NCBI RefSeq assembly: GCF_049354825.1
Contig: NZ_CP186480.1
Span: 1,302,001-1,366,000, forward strand
Length of the DNA stretch: 64,000 nucleotides
Direction of reading: 5' to 3'
DNA from: Novosphingobium sp049354825
Lineage (GTDB): Bacteria > Pseudomonadota > Alphaproteobacteria > Sphingomonadales > Sphingomonadaceae
Part shown: positions 16,326 to 25,034 of the stretch, one piece after another
How the letters are laid out: every line of letters begins with the position of its first letter
How positions within the stretch are numbered: the stretch's first letter is position 1
Made by a program: the position numbers and the translations under genes
The notes under the pieces: generated by a model
Databases searched by the model: none
Told to the model about the DNA's origin: nothing
The model's input: only the letters and a program-made list of their open reading frames with translations

Positions 16326-17428
16326 CGTACAAGCACTTATTCGCGCGTGCGCTGGCGGCCGCGCCGGAACGCCTCCACTTCGCGGCTCACAGCCACCACC
16401 TCTGGCCCGATGCCAGCCGCGACGGCCAGGAAGAGGCCTGGGAGGACGGCGTGCGCCTGGCCGATCGCAAGTGGGACAAGGTGATGGGCCCGATCTGGGC
16501 CGAGGCCCAGCGCGAGATCGCAGCCGAGCTTTGCCTGCCCGATCCTGCCACAATCTGTTTCGCGCCCAACACGCACGAACTGGCGGTCCGGCTGGTTTCG
16601 GCGCTGGCGGCCGAAACGCCGCGCATTCTGGCGACGACCGGCGAGTTTCACGCGTTCCGCCGCCAGGCGCAGCGCTGGCACGAGGCCGGCCGGATCGAAC
16701 TTGTGGAAGTGGCGCCCGAAAACCTCCTGGCTTCCGCGCGGCGCGGCGGTTTCGACCTTGTGTTTGCCAGCCATGTCGCGTTTTCGACCGGGCAGGTGCT
16801 GCCCGGCCTGGAAAACTTGGCGGCATTGGCCGCGCCGGACGGCCCCTGGATCGCGATCGACGGCTACCACGCTTTCATGGCGACGCCCGTGGACCTGTCG
16901 GCAATGGCGGAGCGGGTGTTCTACCTGGGCGGCGGCTACAAGTACGCCATGAGCGGCGAAGGTGCCGCGTTCATCCATGCGCCACCAAGCTTTGCGGCGC
17001 GCCCGGTCTTCACCGGCTGGTACGCCGCCTTCGATGACCTTGCAGCGCTGCCCGGTCACGTTGGCTATGCGCCCGACGGGCGCCGGTTCCTGGGCAGTAC
17101 GTTCGATCCGTCGGGGCTTTACCGCTTCGTCCACGTGCGCCGGAGGCTGGCGCGCGAGGAGCTGACGACGGCAAAGATCTCCGCGCATTGCGATGCCCTG
17201 AAGGCGCGCTTCGCCGCGGCCGGACTCCTAGGAAATTACACGCAGATTGCCGATCCGCAGGCACGTTTCCTGGCCTTCAAAGGCGAGCGCGCCGCCGCGC
17301 TTCACGCCGCCCTGATGGAACGCCACGTCATCACCGACGTGCGGGGCGACGTGCTGCGGATCGGCTTCGGGCTTTACCAGGATGCTGACGACGTCGATCG
17401 GTTGATCGCGATCCTGCGCGCGGCCTAG
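16322..17428 (+). CDS. kynU: Aminotransferase class-V-fold PLP enzyme, probable kynureninase
   Basis: The 368-residue protein has a fold-type-I PLP signature. FYLGGGYKYAMSGEG contains the likely Schiff-base Lys, and WIAIDGYHAF holds the Asp that pairs with the pyridine nitrogen. Position right behind tryptophan dioxygenase, with a GTGA overlap, makes kynureninase (kynurenine to anthranilate and alanine) the best guess. The chain is shorter than classical kynureninases (about 410 residues), and other class-V enzymes such as cysteine desulfurase-like proteins are possible. The start is GTG 16322. The stop shares a CTAG with queF on the other strand. Confidence 0.7.
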   Translation: MTYKHLFARALAAAPERLHFAAHSHHLWPDASRDGQEEAWEDGVRLADRKWDKVMGPIWAEAQREIAAELCLPDPATICFAPNTHELAVRLVSALAAETPRILATTGEFHAFRRQAQRWHEAGRIELVEVAPENLLASARRGGFDLVFASHVAFSTGQVLPGLENLAALAAPDGPWIAIDGYHAFMATPVDLSAMAERVFYLGGGYKYAMSGEGAAFIHAPPSFAARPVFTGWYAAFDDLAALPGHVGYAPDGRRFLGSTFDPSGLYRFVHVRRRLAREELTTAKISAHCDALKARFAAAGLLGNYTQIADPQARFLAFKGERAAALHAALMERHVITDVRGDVLRIGFGLYQDADDVDRLIAILRAA

Positions 17429-17898
17429 CCGCGGCCGCGATACGGCGCGACGCCCTGGTCCGGCACCCACAGGCCGCCGGGCGCCGGGCCGCTCTGCCAG
17501 AACACGTCGATCGGAATTCCGCCGCGCGGGTACCAATAACCGCCGATGCGCAGCCAGACGGGTTTCATCTCGTCCACCAGGCGCTGACCGATGCCGACGG
17601 TGACGTCCTCGTGAAAGCCGCAGTGGTTCCGGAACGAGCCGAGGAAAAGCTTAAGGCTTTTCGATTCAACGATGGTTTCGCCCGGCGCGTAATCGATGAC
17701 CAGGTGGGCAAAATCGGGCTGGCCAGTAACCGGGCACAGGGACGTGAATTCGGGCGCAGCGAAGCGCACCATGTAAAGCGAACCCGCCCGCGGGTTGGGC
17801 ACGTAGTCGAGCACGGCCTCTGCCGGGGACGCCGGCAGGCGGCTGGTCTGGCCAAGGTGCAACGGGGCGGCTTCGGGCGCGATTGGTGTGTCTGCCAT
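17425..17898 (-). CDS. queF: NADPH-dependent 7-cyano-7-deazaguanine reductase
   Basis: The 157-residue unimodular QueF reduces preQ0 to preQ1 in queuosine biosynthesis for tRNA. The active-site Cys lies in FTSLCPVTGQPDFA, and the NADPH/substrate motif ESKSLKLFL and the RNHCGFHED segment follow at family spacing. Its size matches the short (B. subtilis-like) type rather than the two-domain E. coli type. ATG 17898 was chosen because the upstream frame is not conserved-looking. It is a single gene, convergent with the kynureninase gene through a shared CTAG. Confidence 0.93.
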   Translation of the reverse strand: MADTPIAPEAAPLHLGQTSRLPASPAEAVLDYVPNPRAGSLYMVRFAAPEFTSLCPVTGQPDFAHLVIDYAPGETIVESKSLKLFLGSFRNHCGFHEDVTVGIGQRLVDEMKPVWLRIGGYWYPRGGIPIDVFWQSGPAPGGLWVPDQGVAPYRGRG

Positions 17899-18012
17899 GC
17901 AACGCGCGTAGCCCCGAACGCGCGCGGTGCACAAGACGATGGTTGGAACTGGCAAGTTCAAGGCCTATTCAGCCGGTCGCCGCAACGAGGCCGGCACTAC
18001 AGCAGACGAGAT

Positions 18013-19212
18013 ATGCCAGGGATTCGTACTCTTCCCTTTTGCGCAGTGGGCGCCGCGCTCTCGCTGTTGGCGAGCGGCGCGGCTGCGCAGTCGGTCAACG
18101 ACTATCGCCTGCCCGGCGCTCCGACTGCGAATCCGCGCGTCCAGGGCCCGGTCACGCCCGACAACCCGGTTATCCTCTCCCCTCGCCCGAGCCAGAGCCC
18201 TAGCGCCACCGCCGCGCCGGCTCCCGCGCCTGCGCCGGCCACGCGCGCTCCGTCGCCGGCGCCGTCTGCCGCGGCACGGCCTGCCGGTGTGCCTGGCAAC
18301 GCCCAGCCCGGCCCGTTCCTGGTACCGCGTCCTGCTCCGTCCGCGAGCGCCCAGGCCGCGCGCCCTGCGGCGACCGGCACCGCACCATCGTCGACGGCGA
18401 CGCAGGATCCGGGCGCCGCGCTCGGCCTGCCGCCGTTCACGCCGGCAAGCAGCCCGGCGCCGACTTACGCGCCCATCGCGGCTGCGCCGCCGGCCGCCCC
18501 TGCCGCCACGTCTTCCTGGCCGCTCATCGCGGGAACGGCGGCGGCCTTGCTGGCGATCCTGGGCGGGGCGTTGTTCTGGCGCCGCCGCCGCGCCGAAGAA
18601 GCCGATCCAGTGGTCAATTTCGTGCCGCCGGTGGTTGCGGCGCCGCCTGTTCCGCCGCTCGAGCCCGCGCCGGCGCCGGCCATGGCAGCGCCCGTTCCGC
18701 CGCCTCCGCCGGCTGGACCCGCGCCGCGCGGAATCGGGCTGGTGGTGGAGGCAACGCGGATGAGTGCGTCGCTGATTGCTACCACGCTGTCCTACAAGCT
18801 TACCCTCACCAATCACACCGACACGCCGTTGTCGGCCGTCGCGATCGAGGGCGACATGATCGCCGCGCAGGCGCAAGTGCCCCAGGAGCGACAGGTTGCC
18901 CTGCCGACCCAGCGTCTTGAAGGGCGGTTCGAACTGCCCGAGCTTGGTCCCGGCGAAAGCGCCGAGTTCAAGGGCGATATCCGCGTGCCGCTCAACACCA
19001 TCGTGCCGATCCGCGCCGGCGCGCAGGCGCTGTTCATCCCGCTCGCCCGCTTCCGCGTCGAGGCGGGGCGCAATGGCAGCGGCCGGATGGCGGTGAGCCG
19101 AACCTGGGTCGTCGGCGAAGAACCCGAGGCGCCCGGCGCACCGCTCAAGCCGTTCCGCCTCGACCTCGGACCGCGTACCTATTCGCGGCTGGGGCAACGC
19201 GCGGTCAACTGA
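18013..19212 (+). CDS. Pro/Ala-rich membrane protein of unknown function
   Basis: I do not recognise this 399-residue protein. It has a signal peptide (residues 1-25, ending GAAAQS) and a long Pro/Ala/Ser-rich disordered region (about 45-165). One membrane segment (about 167-186) is followed by four Arg, so the C-terminal part should be cytoplasmic. A second Pro-rich stretch leads to a compact C-terminal domain (about 240-399). Segments like LTLTNHTDTPLSAVAIEGDM and GPGESAEFKGDIRVPL resemble an immunoglobulin-like beta-sandwich. Neighbours (queF behind, sseA ahead) give no clear functional hint. The start is ATG 18013, where the signal peptide begins. Confidence 0.75.
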   Translation: MPGIRTLPFCAVGAALSLLASGAAAQSVNDYRLPGAPTANPRVQGPVTPDNPVILSPRPSQSPSATAAPAPAPAPATRAPSPAPSAAARPAGVPGNAQPGPFLVPRPAPSASAQAARPAATGTAPSSTATQDPGAALGLPPFTPASSPAPTYAPIAAAPPAAPAATSSWPLIAGTAAALLAILGGALFWRRRRAEEADPVVNFVPPVVAAPPVPPLEPAPAPAMAAPVPPPPPAGPAPRGIGLVVEATRMSASLIATTLSYKLTLTNHTDTPLSAVAIEGDMIAAQAQVPQERQVALPTQRLEGRFELPELGPGESAEFKGDIRVPLNTIVPIRAGAQALFIPLARFRVEAGRNGSGRMAVSRTWVVGEEPEAPGAPLKPFRLDLGPRTYSRLGQRAVN

Positions 19213-19255
19213 GCGCCACTGGACGGCGGGCGGCGCGGTGCGCTAGGCTGACGGC

Positions 19256-20095
19256 ATGGACGATCTGGTCTCGACCGAATGGCTGGCCGCTGAGATCGGC
19301 GCAGATAACCTCCGTATCGTTGACGCCAGTTGGCACCTTGCCGATGCCGGGCGCGATGCTGCCGCCGAGTTCGCGGCCGGCCACATTCCCGGCGCCGTCT
19401 TCCTCGACCTCGGAACGCTTGTCGACACGGCCTCGCCCGTCGCCAACATGCTGCCGTCGGCTGCCGCCTTTGCCGAGCGGGTACAGGCCCTGGGGATTTC
19501 CGACACCGACCGCGTCGTCCTGTACGATGACAGTGCGGTGAAGACTTCCGCCCGGGCCTGGTTCATGTTTCGCCTGTTCGGCGCCGGCAGCGTCGCCATC
19601 CTCGATGGCGGGCTGGCCAAATGGAAATCCGAACGGCGCGAACGCGTTGGCGGGGCGGCAGACCTACGCAAGGCCCAGTTCACGGTCCGCGCCGACACGG
19701 GCGCCATTCGCAGCCAGGCCGATATGGTCGCCAACCTCGACCGCCGGGTCGAGCAAGTTGTCGATGCGCGCGGCCCCGCCCGTTTCGCCGGCGCCGAGCC
19801 GGAGCGCGCGGGCGTAACCCCCGGGCACATTCCCGGGTCGATCAACCTGCCCTATCCCCGGCTGTTCGCACCTGACGGTACGTTCAAGGACCGGGCCGGG
19901 ATAGTGTCCGCTTTCAGGGACGCCGGCGTCGACCTCGCGCGGCCCGTTACCACGACGTGCGGCAGCGGGGTGACCGCCGCCGTGCTGCTGTTCGCCTTGC
20001 ACCGTGTCGGCAAGACCGACGTCGCGCTTTACGACGGCAGCTGGACCGAGTGGGGCGCCGATCCCGCTACTCCCAAGGCAAGCGGGGCGGCATGA
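19256..20095 (+). CDS. sseA: 3-mercaptopyruvate sulfurtransferase (two-domain rhodanese)
   Basis: The 279-residue protein has two rhodanese domains. The N-terminal one has the structural motif VDASWHL and AGHIPGAVFLDL. The C-terminal one has VVDARGPARFAG and the active loop TTCGSGVTA, with the catalytic Cys. The CGSGVT loop is typical of mercaptopyruvate sulfurtransferases rather than thiosulfate rhodaneses. It transfers sulfane sulfur from 3-mercaptopyruvate to thiol acceptors. It precedes metC by four bases, so the pair probably forms a sulfur amino-acid unit. Confidence 0.9.
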   Translation: MDDLVSTEWLAAEIGADNLRIVDASWHLADAGRDAAAEFAAGHIPGAVFLDLGTLVDTASPVANMLPSAAAFAERVQALGISDTDRVVLYDDSAVKTSARAWFMFRLFGAGSVAILDGGLAKWKSERRERVGGAADLRKAQFTVRADTGAIRSQADMVANLDRRVEQVVDARGPARFAGAEPERAGVTPGHIPGSINLPYPRLFAPDGTFKDRAGIVSAFRDAGVDLARPVTTTCGSGVTAAVLLFALHRVGKTDVALYDGSWTEWGADPATPKASGAA

Positions 20096-20099
20096 TCCG

Positions 20100-21311
20100 G
20101 TGAGCAGCGACGATGATAACGACAAGGCAGGCACCGGCACCCGCGCAGTGGGCGCCGGGCGACGGGCGGAGTGGACCGGCGCGGTGGTCAACCCGCCGGT
20201 CTGGCGGGCCTCGACCCACCTCTATCCCGACATGGCGGCGCTGCGCTCGGGGCCGGCAACGAACGAGGACGGGCGCTTCTTCTACGGCCGCCGCGGCGGG
20301 CCGACACAGTGGTCGCTTGCCGAGGCGCTGACGCAGCTCGAAACCGGGGCGGCGGGCACGATGCTCTATCCCTCGGGCGTGGCGGCGATCGCGGGCGCGC
20401 TGATGGCGGTACTGCGCCCCGGAGACGAGCTTCTGGTCTGCGATAACGCCTACGAGCCGACCCGGGCCATGGCGACCGGGCTGCTGACGGATATCGGCAT
20501 CACCAGCCGGTTCTTCGATCCGTCCGAGCCGGCGAACCTGGCCCGGGCGCTTACCGACAAGACCCGCGCGGTCATGCTGGAGAGCCCCGGCAGCCTGACG
20601 ATCGAGGTCTGCGACATCCCGGCGCTGACCGCGCTCGCGCGTGAACGCGGCGCTGTTTCCATCATCGACAACACCTGGGCCGGGCCGACTGGCTTTGCCG
20701 CACTCGAACGCGGCGCCGACATCGCCGTGATGAGCCTTACCAAGCACGTCGGCGGCCATTCGGACCTGATGATGGGATCGGCCAGCGCGGGCGAAGCGCT
20801 CTATGCCAGGCTGCGCAAGACCGCGCAGGCGCTGGGCCAAGTCGTTTCCCCCGACGATGCCGCGCTGGCGCTCCGCGGGCTGCGGACCCTGCCGCTGCGG
20901 CTTGACCGCAGTACTAAAAGCGCGCTGGCCATCGCGCGCCACCTGACCGGCCGCCCCGACGTGGCCCGCGTGCTTTGCCCGATGCTGCCCGGCAGTCCCG
21001 GCCACGAACTGTGGCAGCGCGATTTTTCGGGCGGATGTGGACTGTTCTCGCTCGTCCTCAAGGGCGGTGACCGCGGCCGCCGCGACCGTGTCATCGACGC
21101 GCTAAGGCTGTTCGGCATCGGCTATTCGTGGGGCGGGTTCGAAAGCCTTGTTTCGCCTGTCGACCCTGCCTCCATTCGCAGTGCTGGCGCCTGGCCGCTG
21201 GCAGACATGGATCCGGCCGACCGTTTCGCGATCCGGCTGTCGATCGGACTGGAGGACACCGCCGACCTCATCGCCGACCTCGACCGCGCGCTCGACGCCA
21301 ATCCGGCGTGA
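20100..21311 (+). CDS. metC: Cystathionine beta-lyase
   Basis: The 403-residue PLP enzyme cleaves cystathionine to homocysteine, pyruvate and ammonia. Trans-sulfuration family landmarks are present: YGRRGGPTQWSLAEALTQLE, the Tyr/Arg cofactor-binding region, IIDNTWAGP with the Asp to the pyridine nitrogen, and the Schiff-base Lys in SLTKHVGGHSD. YGRRGGPT near the N-terminus and YSWGGFESL near the C-terminus fit MetC better than the gamma-synthase. The start is GTG 20100; the apparent ATG at 20092 is out of frame. It ends in a GTGA overlap with the MscS gene. Confidence 0.9.
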   Translation: MSSDDDNDKAGTGTRAVGAGRRAEWTGAVVNPPVWRASTHLYPDMAALRSGPATNEDGRFFYGRRGGPTQWSLAEALTQLETGAAGTMLYPSGVAAIAGALMAVLRPGDELLVCDNAYEPTRAMATGLLTDIGITSRFFDPSEPANLARALTDKTRAVMLESPGSLTIEVCDIPALTALARERGAVSIIDNTWAGPTGFAALERGADIAVMSLTKHVGGHSDLMMGSASAGEALYARLRKTAQALGQVVSPDDAALALRGLRTLPLRLDRSTKSALAIARHLTGRPDVARVLCPMLPGSPGHELWQRDFSGGCGLFSLVLKGGDRGRRDRVIDALRLFGIGYSWGGFESLVSPVDPASIRSAGAWPLADMDPADRFAIRLSIGLEDTADLIADLDRALDANPA

Positions 21312-22267
21312 GGAACCCCGCAGCACCCTTTGCCAGCCAGGTTTTCGGGCCCGACAGCGCGGTTACCCGCGCGGTAATCTGGCTCGATCGCGTCGGCTTC
21401 GACGTTGGCAATCACCGCATATCGCTGTGGGGCGGGCTGGTGACCGTGATCGTCGTGCTGGCGGTGTTCATGTTCGCTCGCCTGGGCAGCAAGCTTGCCA
21501 AGCGAGCCTTCGCGCGCATCACCCGGTTCGATGCGACACAGCAGTTGCTGGGCGAAAAGCTCGTTTCGCTGGGCATCTGGCTGGTGGCAATCCTGGTCGG
21601 GATCGACATCCTGGGAATCAGCCTGACCGCGTTGACGGTATTTTCCGGCGCCTTCGGCCTTGCGGTCGGTTTCGGCCTGCAGAAGACCTTCGGCAACCTG
21701 ATCGCCGGGATCATCCTCCTGATGGACCGTTCGATCAAGCCGGGCGACGTGATCGCAGTAGGCGGCAGCGGCGCGGCGACGGTCGGCCAGGTCAAGAAGA
21801 TCGGCATCCGCGCGGTGTCGGTCACCACGCGCGACAAGATCGAGTACCTGATCCCGAACGAGAACCTGATGACCAGCCAGGTCGAGAACTGGTCGTTCTC
21901 CAGCCGGGACGTGCGCGTCAAAGTGCCTGTAGGCGTCGCTTACGGAACCGACATCGATGTGGCGGAAAAACTCATGCTGGAGGCGGCGCGAAGCTGTGCG
22001 CGCGTTCTCGACGTCCCGGCGCCCTCGGCCTGGCTGAAGGCATTTGGTGACAGTGCAATCGAGTTCGAGATCATGGCATGGATCCGCGATCCGGAGGAAG
22101 GTGTCGGCAACGTGCGGTCCGAAGTGCTCAAAGCGGTGTGGCGCGCATTCCGTGACGGCGGCATCGAGATTCCCTTCCCCCAGCGCGACATCCACATCCG
22201 CGACTGGCCCCGCCGCGACGCCGACGCCCCCTCCTTCGAGGACGACGGAAAGCCACCGACAAGCTGA
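21308..22267 (+). CDS. Small-conductance mechanosensitive channel, MscS family
   Basis: The 319-residue inner-membrane protein has hydrophobic segments at about residues 42-58 and 80-100. They are followed by the pore helix region GAFGLAVGFGLQKTFGNLIAG, the Ala/Gly-patterned TM3 of MscS. The cytoplasmic beta domain (IKPGDVIAVGG, NENLMTSQVENWS) and C-terminal alpha/beta domain follow. It opens under membrane tension to release solutes. The first segment, with a short acidic/basic N-terminus, gives three membrane helices as in E. coli MscS. GTG 21308 overlaps the metC stop (GTGA). Confidence 0.92.
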   Translation: MRNPAAPFASQVFGPDSAVTRAVIWLDRVGFDVGNHRISLWGGLVTVIVVLAVFMFARLGSKLAKRAFARITRFDATQQLLGEKLVSLGIWLVAILVGIDILGISLTALTVFSGAFGLAVGFGLQKTFGNLIAGIILLMDRSIKPGDVIAVGGSGAATVGQVKKIGIRAVSVTTRDKIEYLIPNENLMTSQVENWSFSSRDVRVKVPVGVAYGTDIDVAEKLMLEAARSCARVLDVPAPSAWLKAFGDSAIEFEIMAWIRDPEEGVGNVRSEVLKAVWRAFRDGGIEIPFPQRDIHIRDWPRRDADAPSFEDDGKPPTS

Positions 22268-22330
22268 TCTAGGGATACGCCAAGCCATTCTGGCTGGCGG
22301 GTCGCCGGCCGCGAAGCCATCTCAACCGGG

Positions 22331-23107
22331 ATGGACAAGCCCCCCCCTTCGGCCCGTATCGGCACCGTGCACCTTGTCGGCGCCGGCCCCGGCGATCCCG
22401 ACTTGCTGACGCTGCGAGCGGCGCAGCTGATCGCACAAGCCGAGATCATCGTTCACGATGGCCTGGTTTCGCCCGAAATCATGGCGCTCGCCCCCGATGG
22501 TGCGCGCCTTGTTTCGGTTGCCAAGCAGCGCGCGCGCCACACGATGAACCAGGATGCGATCAATGCGCTGCTGGTGGCGGAGGCCTTGGCCGGACACGAC
22601 GTGATCCGCCTGAAGGGCGGAGATCCCTTTATCTTCGGACGCGGCGGCGAAGAGGCCGAGGCCTGCTGCGCCGCCGGCGTCCCGGTCCAGGTCGTCCCCG
22701 GAATCAGCGCCGCGAGCGGTGCCGCTGCAGCCGCGCTGCTCCCGCTCACACACCGCGGCGCCTCGTCGGCGGTAAGTTTCGTCGCCGGGCAATGCCGCGG
22801 CTTGTCCGAACAGGACTGGACGGGGCTGGCCGGACACGGCCGCACGCTGGTGATCTACATGGGCGTCGCGACGGCCGGCGCCATCGCCGACAAGCTGATG
22901 GCCGACGGCCTCGATCCCGCGATTCCGGTTGCTGTGATCGAAAACGCGACCCGGCCCGAGATGCGGGTGCTTCGGGCGCCGCTGGCGGGGCTTGATGCGC
23001 TGGTCGCGGACCATGCCGTAACGAGCCCGGCGCTTATTGTTGTCGGAGACGTTGCCGCCGCGCCCGTGTCGGCGCTTTTCGAACTCGCGAAGGAGGCGGT
23101 GCAGTGA
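22331..23107 (+). CDS. cobA: Uroporphyrinogen-III C-methyltransferase (siroheme synthesis)
   Basis: The 258-residue SAM-dependent enzyme methylates uroporphyrinogen III to precorrin-2, the precursor of siroheme needed by the sulfite reductase encoded two genes on. The motifs VHLVGAGPGDPDLLTLRA, HDGLVSPEI, RLKGGDPFIFGRGGEEAE and VVPGISAASG are diagnostic of SUMT. It is the methylase part only, without the CysG dehydrogenase/ferrochelatase N-terminal domain. The start is ATG 22331. It overlaps the DUF2849 gene through GTGA and heads the sulfate-reduction operon. Confidence 0.93.
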   Translation: MDKPPPSARIGTVHLVGAGPGDPDLLTLRAAQLIAQAEIIVHDGLVSPEIMALAPDGARLVSVAKQRARHTMNQDAINALLVAEALAGHDVIRLKGGDPFIFGRGGEEAEACCAAGVPVQVVPGISAASGAAAAALLPLTHRGASSAVSFVAGQCRGLSEQDWTGLAGHGRTLVIYMGVATAGAIADKLMADGLDPAIPVAVIENATRPEMRVLRAPLAGLDALVADHAVTSPALIVVGDVAAAPVSALFELAKEAVQ

Positions 23108-23400
23108 ATATCCTGACCGGAAACGACCTCAAGACCGGCGCGGTCACCTGGTGGACGGGGAGCGACTGGTCGCTCCACGTCGATGATGCCACCGACGTCG
23201 GCGACCAGGCCGACGCCATCCTGGCGCGCGAGGTCGCCGCACGGCGGGTGAACTCCGCCTATGCCATAACTGCGGAGCACACCGGCGGCGGCGTCCGCCC
23301 GGCCCACATCAAGGACCGCATTCGCGCCCTGGGGCCGACCGTGCGGCCCGATTTGACGCTGAAGCCCGCCGATCCCGAAGCACGCGACTGGGTGATCTGA
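23104..23400 (+). CDS. DUF2849-family protein
   Basis: The 98-residue protein with NILTGNDLKTGAVTWW and WSLHVDDA near its start matches the DUF2849 family as I remember it. That family sits between siroheme and sulfite reductase genes in many alphaproteobacteria. No function is established. There are no Cys residues and no membrane segment, so it is probably a soluble accessory. It starts with GTG overlapping the cobA stop, and its TGA overlaps the cysI ATG by one base (TGATG), so translation is tightly coupled. Confidence 0.85.
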   Translation: MNILTGNDLKTGAVTWWTGSDWSLHVDDATDVGDQADAILAREVAARRVNSAYAITAEHTGGGVRPAHIKDRIRALGPTVRPDLTLKPADPEARDWVI

Positions 23401-25034
23401 TGTACCGATATGACCAATACGACCAGGCCATGGTCGACACCCGCGTCGAGGAATTCCGCGACCAGGTTCGCCGCCGCATCGAGGGCAAACTGGACGACGA
23501 CCAGTTCAAGCCGCTGCGGCTGAAGAACGGGCTGTATCTCCAGCTCCATGCCTACATGCTGCGCGTGGCGATCCCGTATGGGACGCTCAATTCGGGGCAG
23601 ATGCGCACGCTGGCCGATATCGCGCGCCGCTACGATCGCGGCTACGGCCATTTCACCACCCGGCAGAACATCCAGTACAACTGGATCAAGCTGGCCGAAG
23701 CGCCCGACATCCTTGCCGACCTGGCCAGGGTCGAGATGCACGCGATCCAGACCAGCGGCGAATCGATCCGCAACATCTCGTCCGACCAGTACGCCGGCGC
23801 GGCCGCAGACGAGGTCATCGACCCGCGTCCGTGGTGCGAAATGCTGCGCCAGATGACCACGTTCATGCCCGAATTCAGTTACCTGCCGCGAAAGTTCAAA
23901 ATCGCGGTCATCGCGTCCGCGGAAGATCGCGCGGCGCTTCGCTGGCACGATTTCGCGCTTCGCATCGTCAGGAGCGAGGCCGGCGAAACCGGGTTCGAGG
24001 TCTACGCCGGGGGCGGCATGGGCCGCACGCCCTTCATCGCGTTCAAGATCCGCGATTTCCTGCCTGCGACGCAGATCTTCAGCTATTTGCAGGCGGTTCT
24101 GCGGGTTTGGAACCGCGATGCGCGGCGCGACAACATCCACAAGCAGCGCATGAAGATCTTGGTCCACGACCTTGGGCAGGAAGAATTCACCCGCAGGGTC
24201 GAGCAGGAGTTCGCACACTTCCTCTCGCTTGGGCAGGATTTCCCGCAGGCGGAGTATGACCGGATCGCGGCGTTCTTCGCACCGCCCCCGTTCGAAACGG
24301 ACCTGGCGCACGAAATGCCTTCCGGCGATCCCGCCTTTGCCGCCTGGGCTGAGCGGCAGGTCGTCCCCCACAAGGTACGCGGCTACGCCATCGTCAACAT
24401 CAGCCTCAAGCCGGTCGGCGGCATTCCGGGCGACATCTCGGCCGACCAGATGGACCGGGTTGCCGAGTTGGCCGAACGGTTCAGCTTCGACGAATTGCGT
24501 GCGACACATTCGCAGAACCTGGTCCTGCCCCATGTCCGCAAGGCTGACCTCCCCGCGGTCTGGGCGGCCCTGGTCGACGCCGGGCTGGCCGAGCGCAACC
24601 TCGACCTGGTGACCGACATCATCGCCTGCCCCGGGCTCGACTATTGCAGCCTCGCCAACGCCCGCTCGATCCCGCTGGCCCAGAAAATCGCCGAGCGCTT
24701 TGCCGACCCGGACCGGCAGGCCGACATCGGCGAGCTGAAGCTCAAGATTTCGGGCTGCATCAACGCCTGCGGGCATCATCACGCCGGGAACATCGGCATC
24801 CTCGGCGTCGACCGCAAAGGCAGCGAGAATTACCAGCTCCTGCTGGGCGGCTCGGGCGACGAGATGACGAGCCAGGCCAAGATCGCCGGTCCCGGCTTCG
24901 ACGAGGACGGCATCGTCGACGCGGTCGAGCGCGCGATCGAGCATTACCGCGCCGTCCGCACGCCGGGAGAGCGCTTCATCGACACGTATCGCCGGGCCGG
25001 GATGGACGGGTTCAAGGAGGCGATTTATGGCTGA
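23400..25034 (+). CDS. cysI: Sulfite reductase hemoprotein (siroheme/4Fe-4S), CysI/NirA type
   Basis: The 544-residue enzyme carries out the six-electron reduction of sulfite to sulfide. Siroheme and 4Fe-4S ligands are visible as ACPGLDYCS and SGCINACGHHH, giving the CX5C and CX3C pattern. N-terminal ferredoxin-like repeats include GHFTTRQNIQYNW and RATHSQNLVLPHV. No CysJ-type flavoprotein gene lies nearby, so electrons may come from ferredoxin or another carrier. Homology to nitrite reductases means nitrite is a formal alternative, but the cysH/cobA context supports sulfite. It overlaps the DUF934 gene by eight bases. Confidence 0.93.
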   Translation: MYRYDQYDQAMVDTRVEEFRDQVRRRIEGKLDDDQFKPLRLKNGLYLQLHAYMLRVAIPYGTLNSGQMRTLADIARRYDRGYGHFTTRQNIQYNWIKLAEAPDILADLARVEMHAIQTSGESIRNISSDQYAGAAADEVIDPRPWCEMLRQMTTFMPEFSYLPRKFKIAVIASAEDRAALRWHDFALRIVRSEAGETGFEVYAGGGMGRTPFIAFKIRDFLPATQIFSYLQAVLRVWNRDARRDNIHKQRMKILVHDLGQEEFTRRVEQEFAHFLSLGQDFPQAEYDRIAAFFAPPPFETDLAHEMPSGDPAFAAWAERQVVPHKVRGYAIVNISLKPVGGIPGDISADQMDRVAELAERFSFDELRATHSQNLVLPHVRKADLPAVWAALVDAGLAERNLDLVTDIIACPGLDYCSLANARSIPLAQKIAERFADPDRQADIGELKLKISGCINACGHHHAGNIGILGVDRKGSENYQLLLGGSGDEMTSQAKIAGPGFDEDGIVDAVERAIEHYRAVRTPGERFIDTYRRAGMDGFKEAIYG

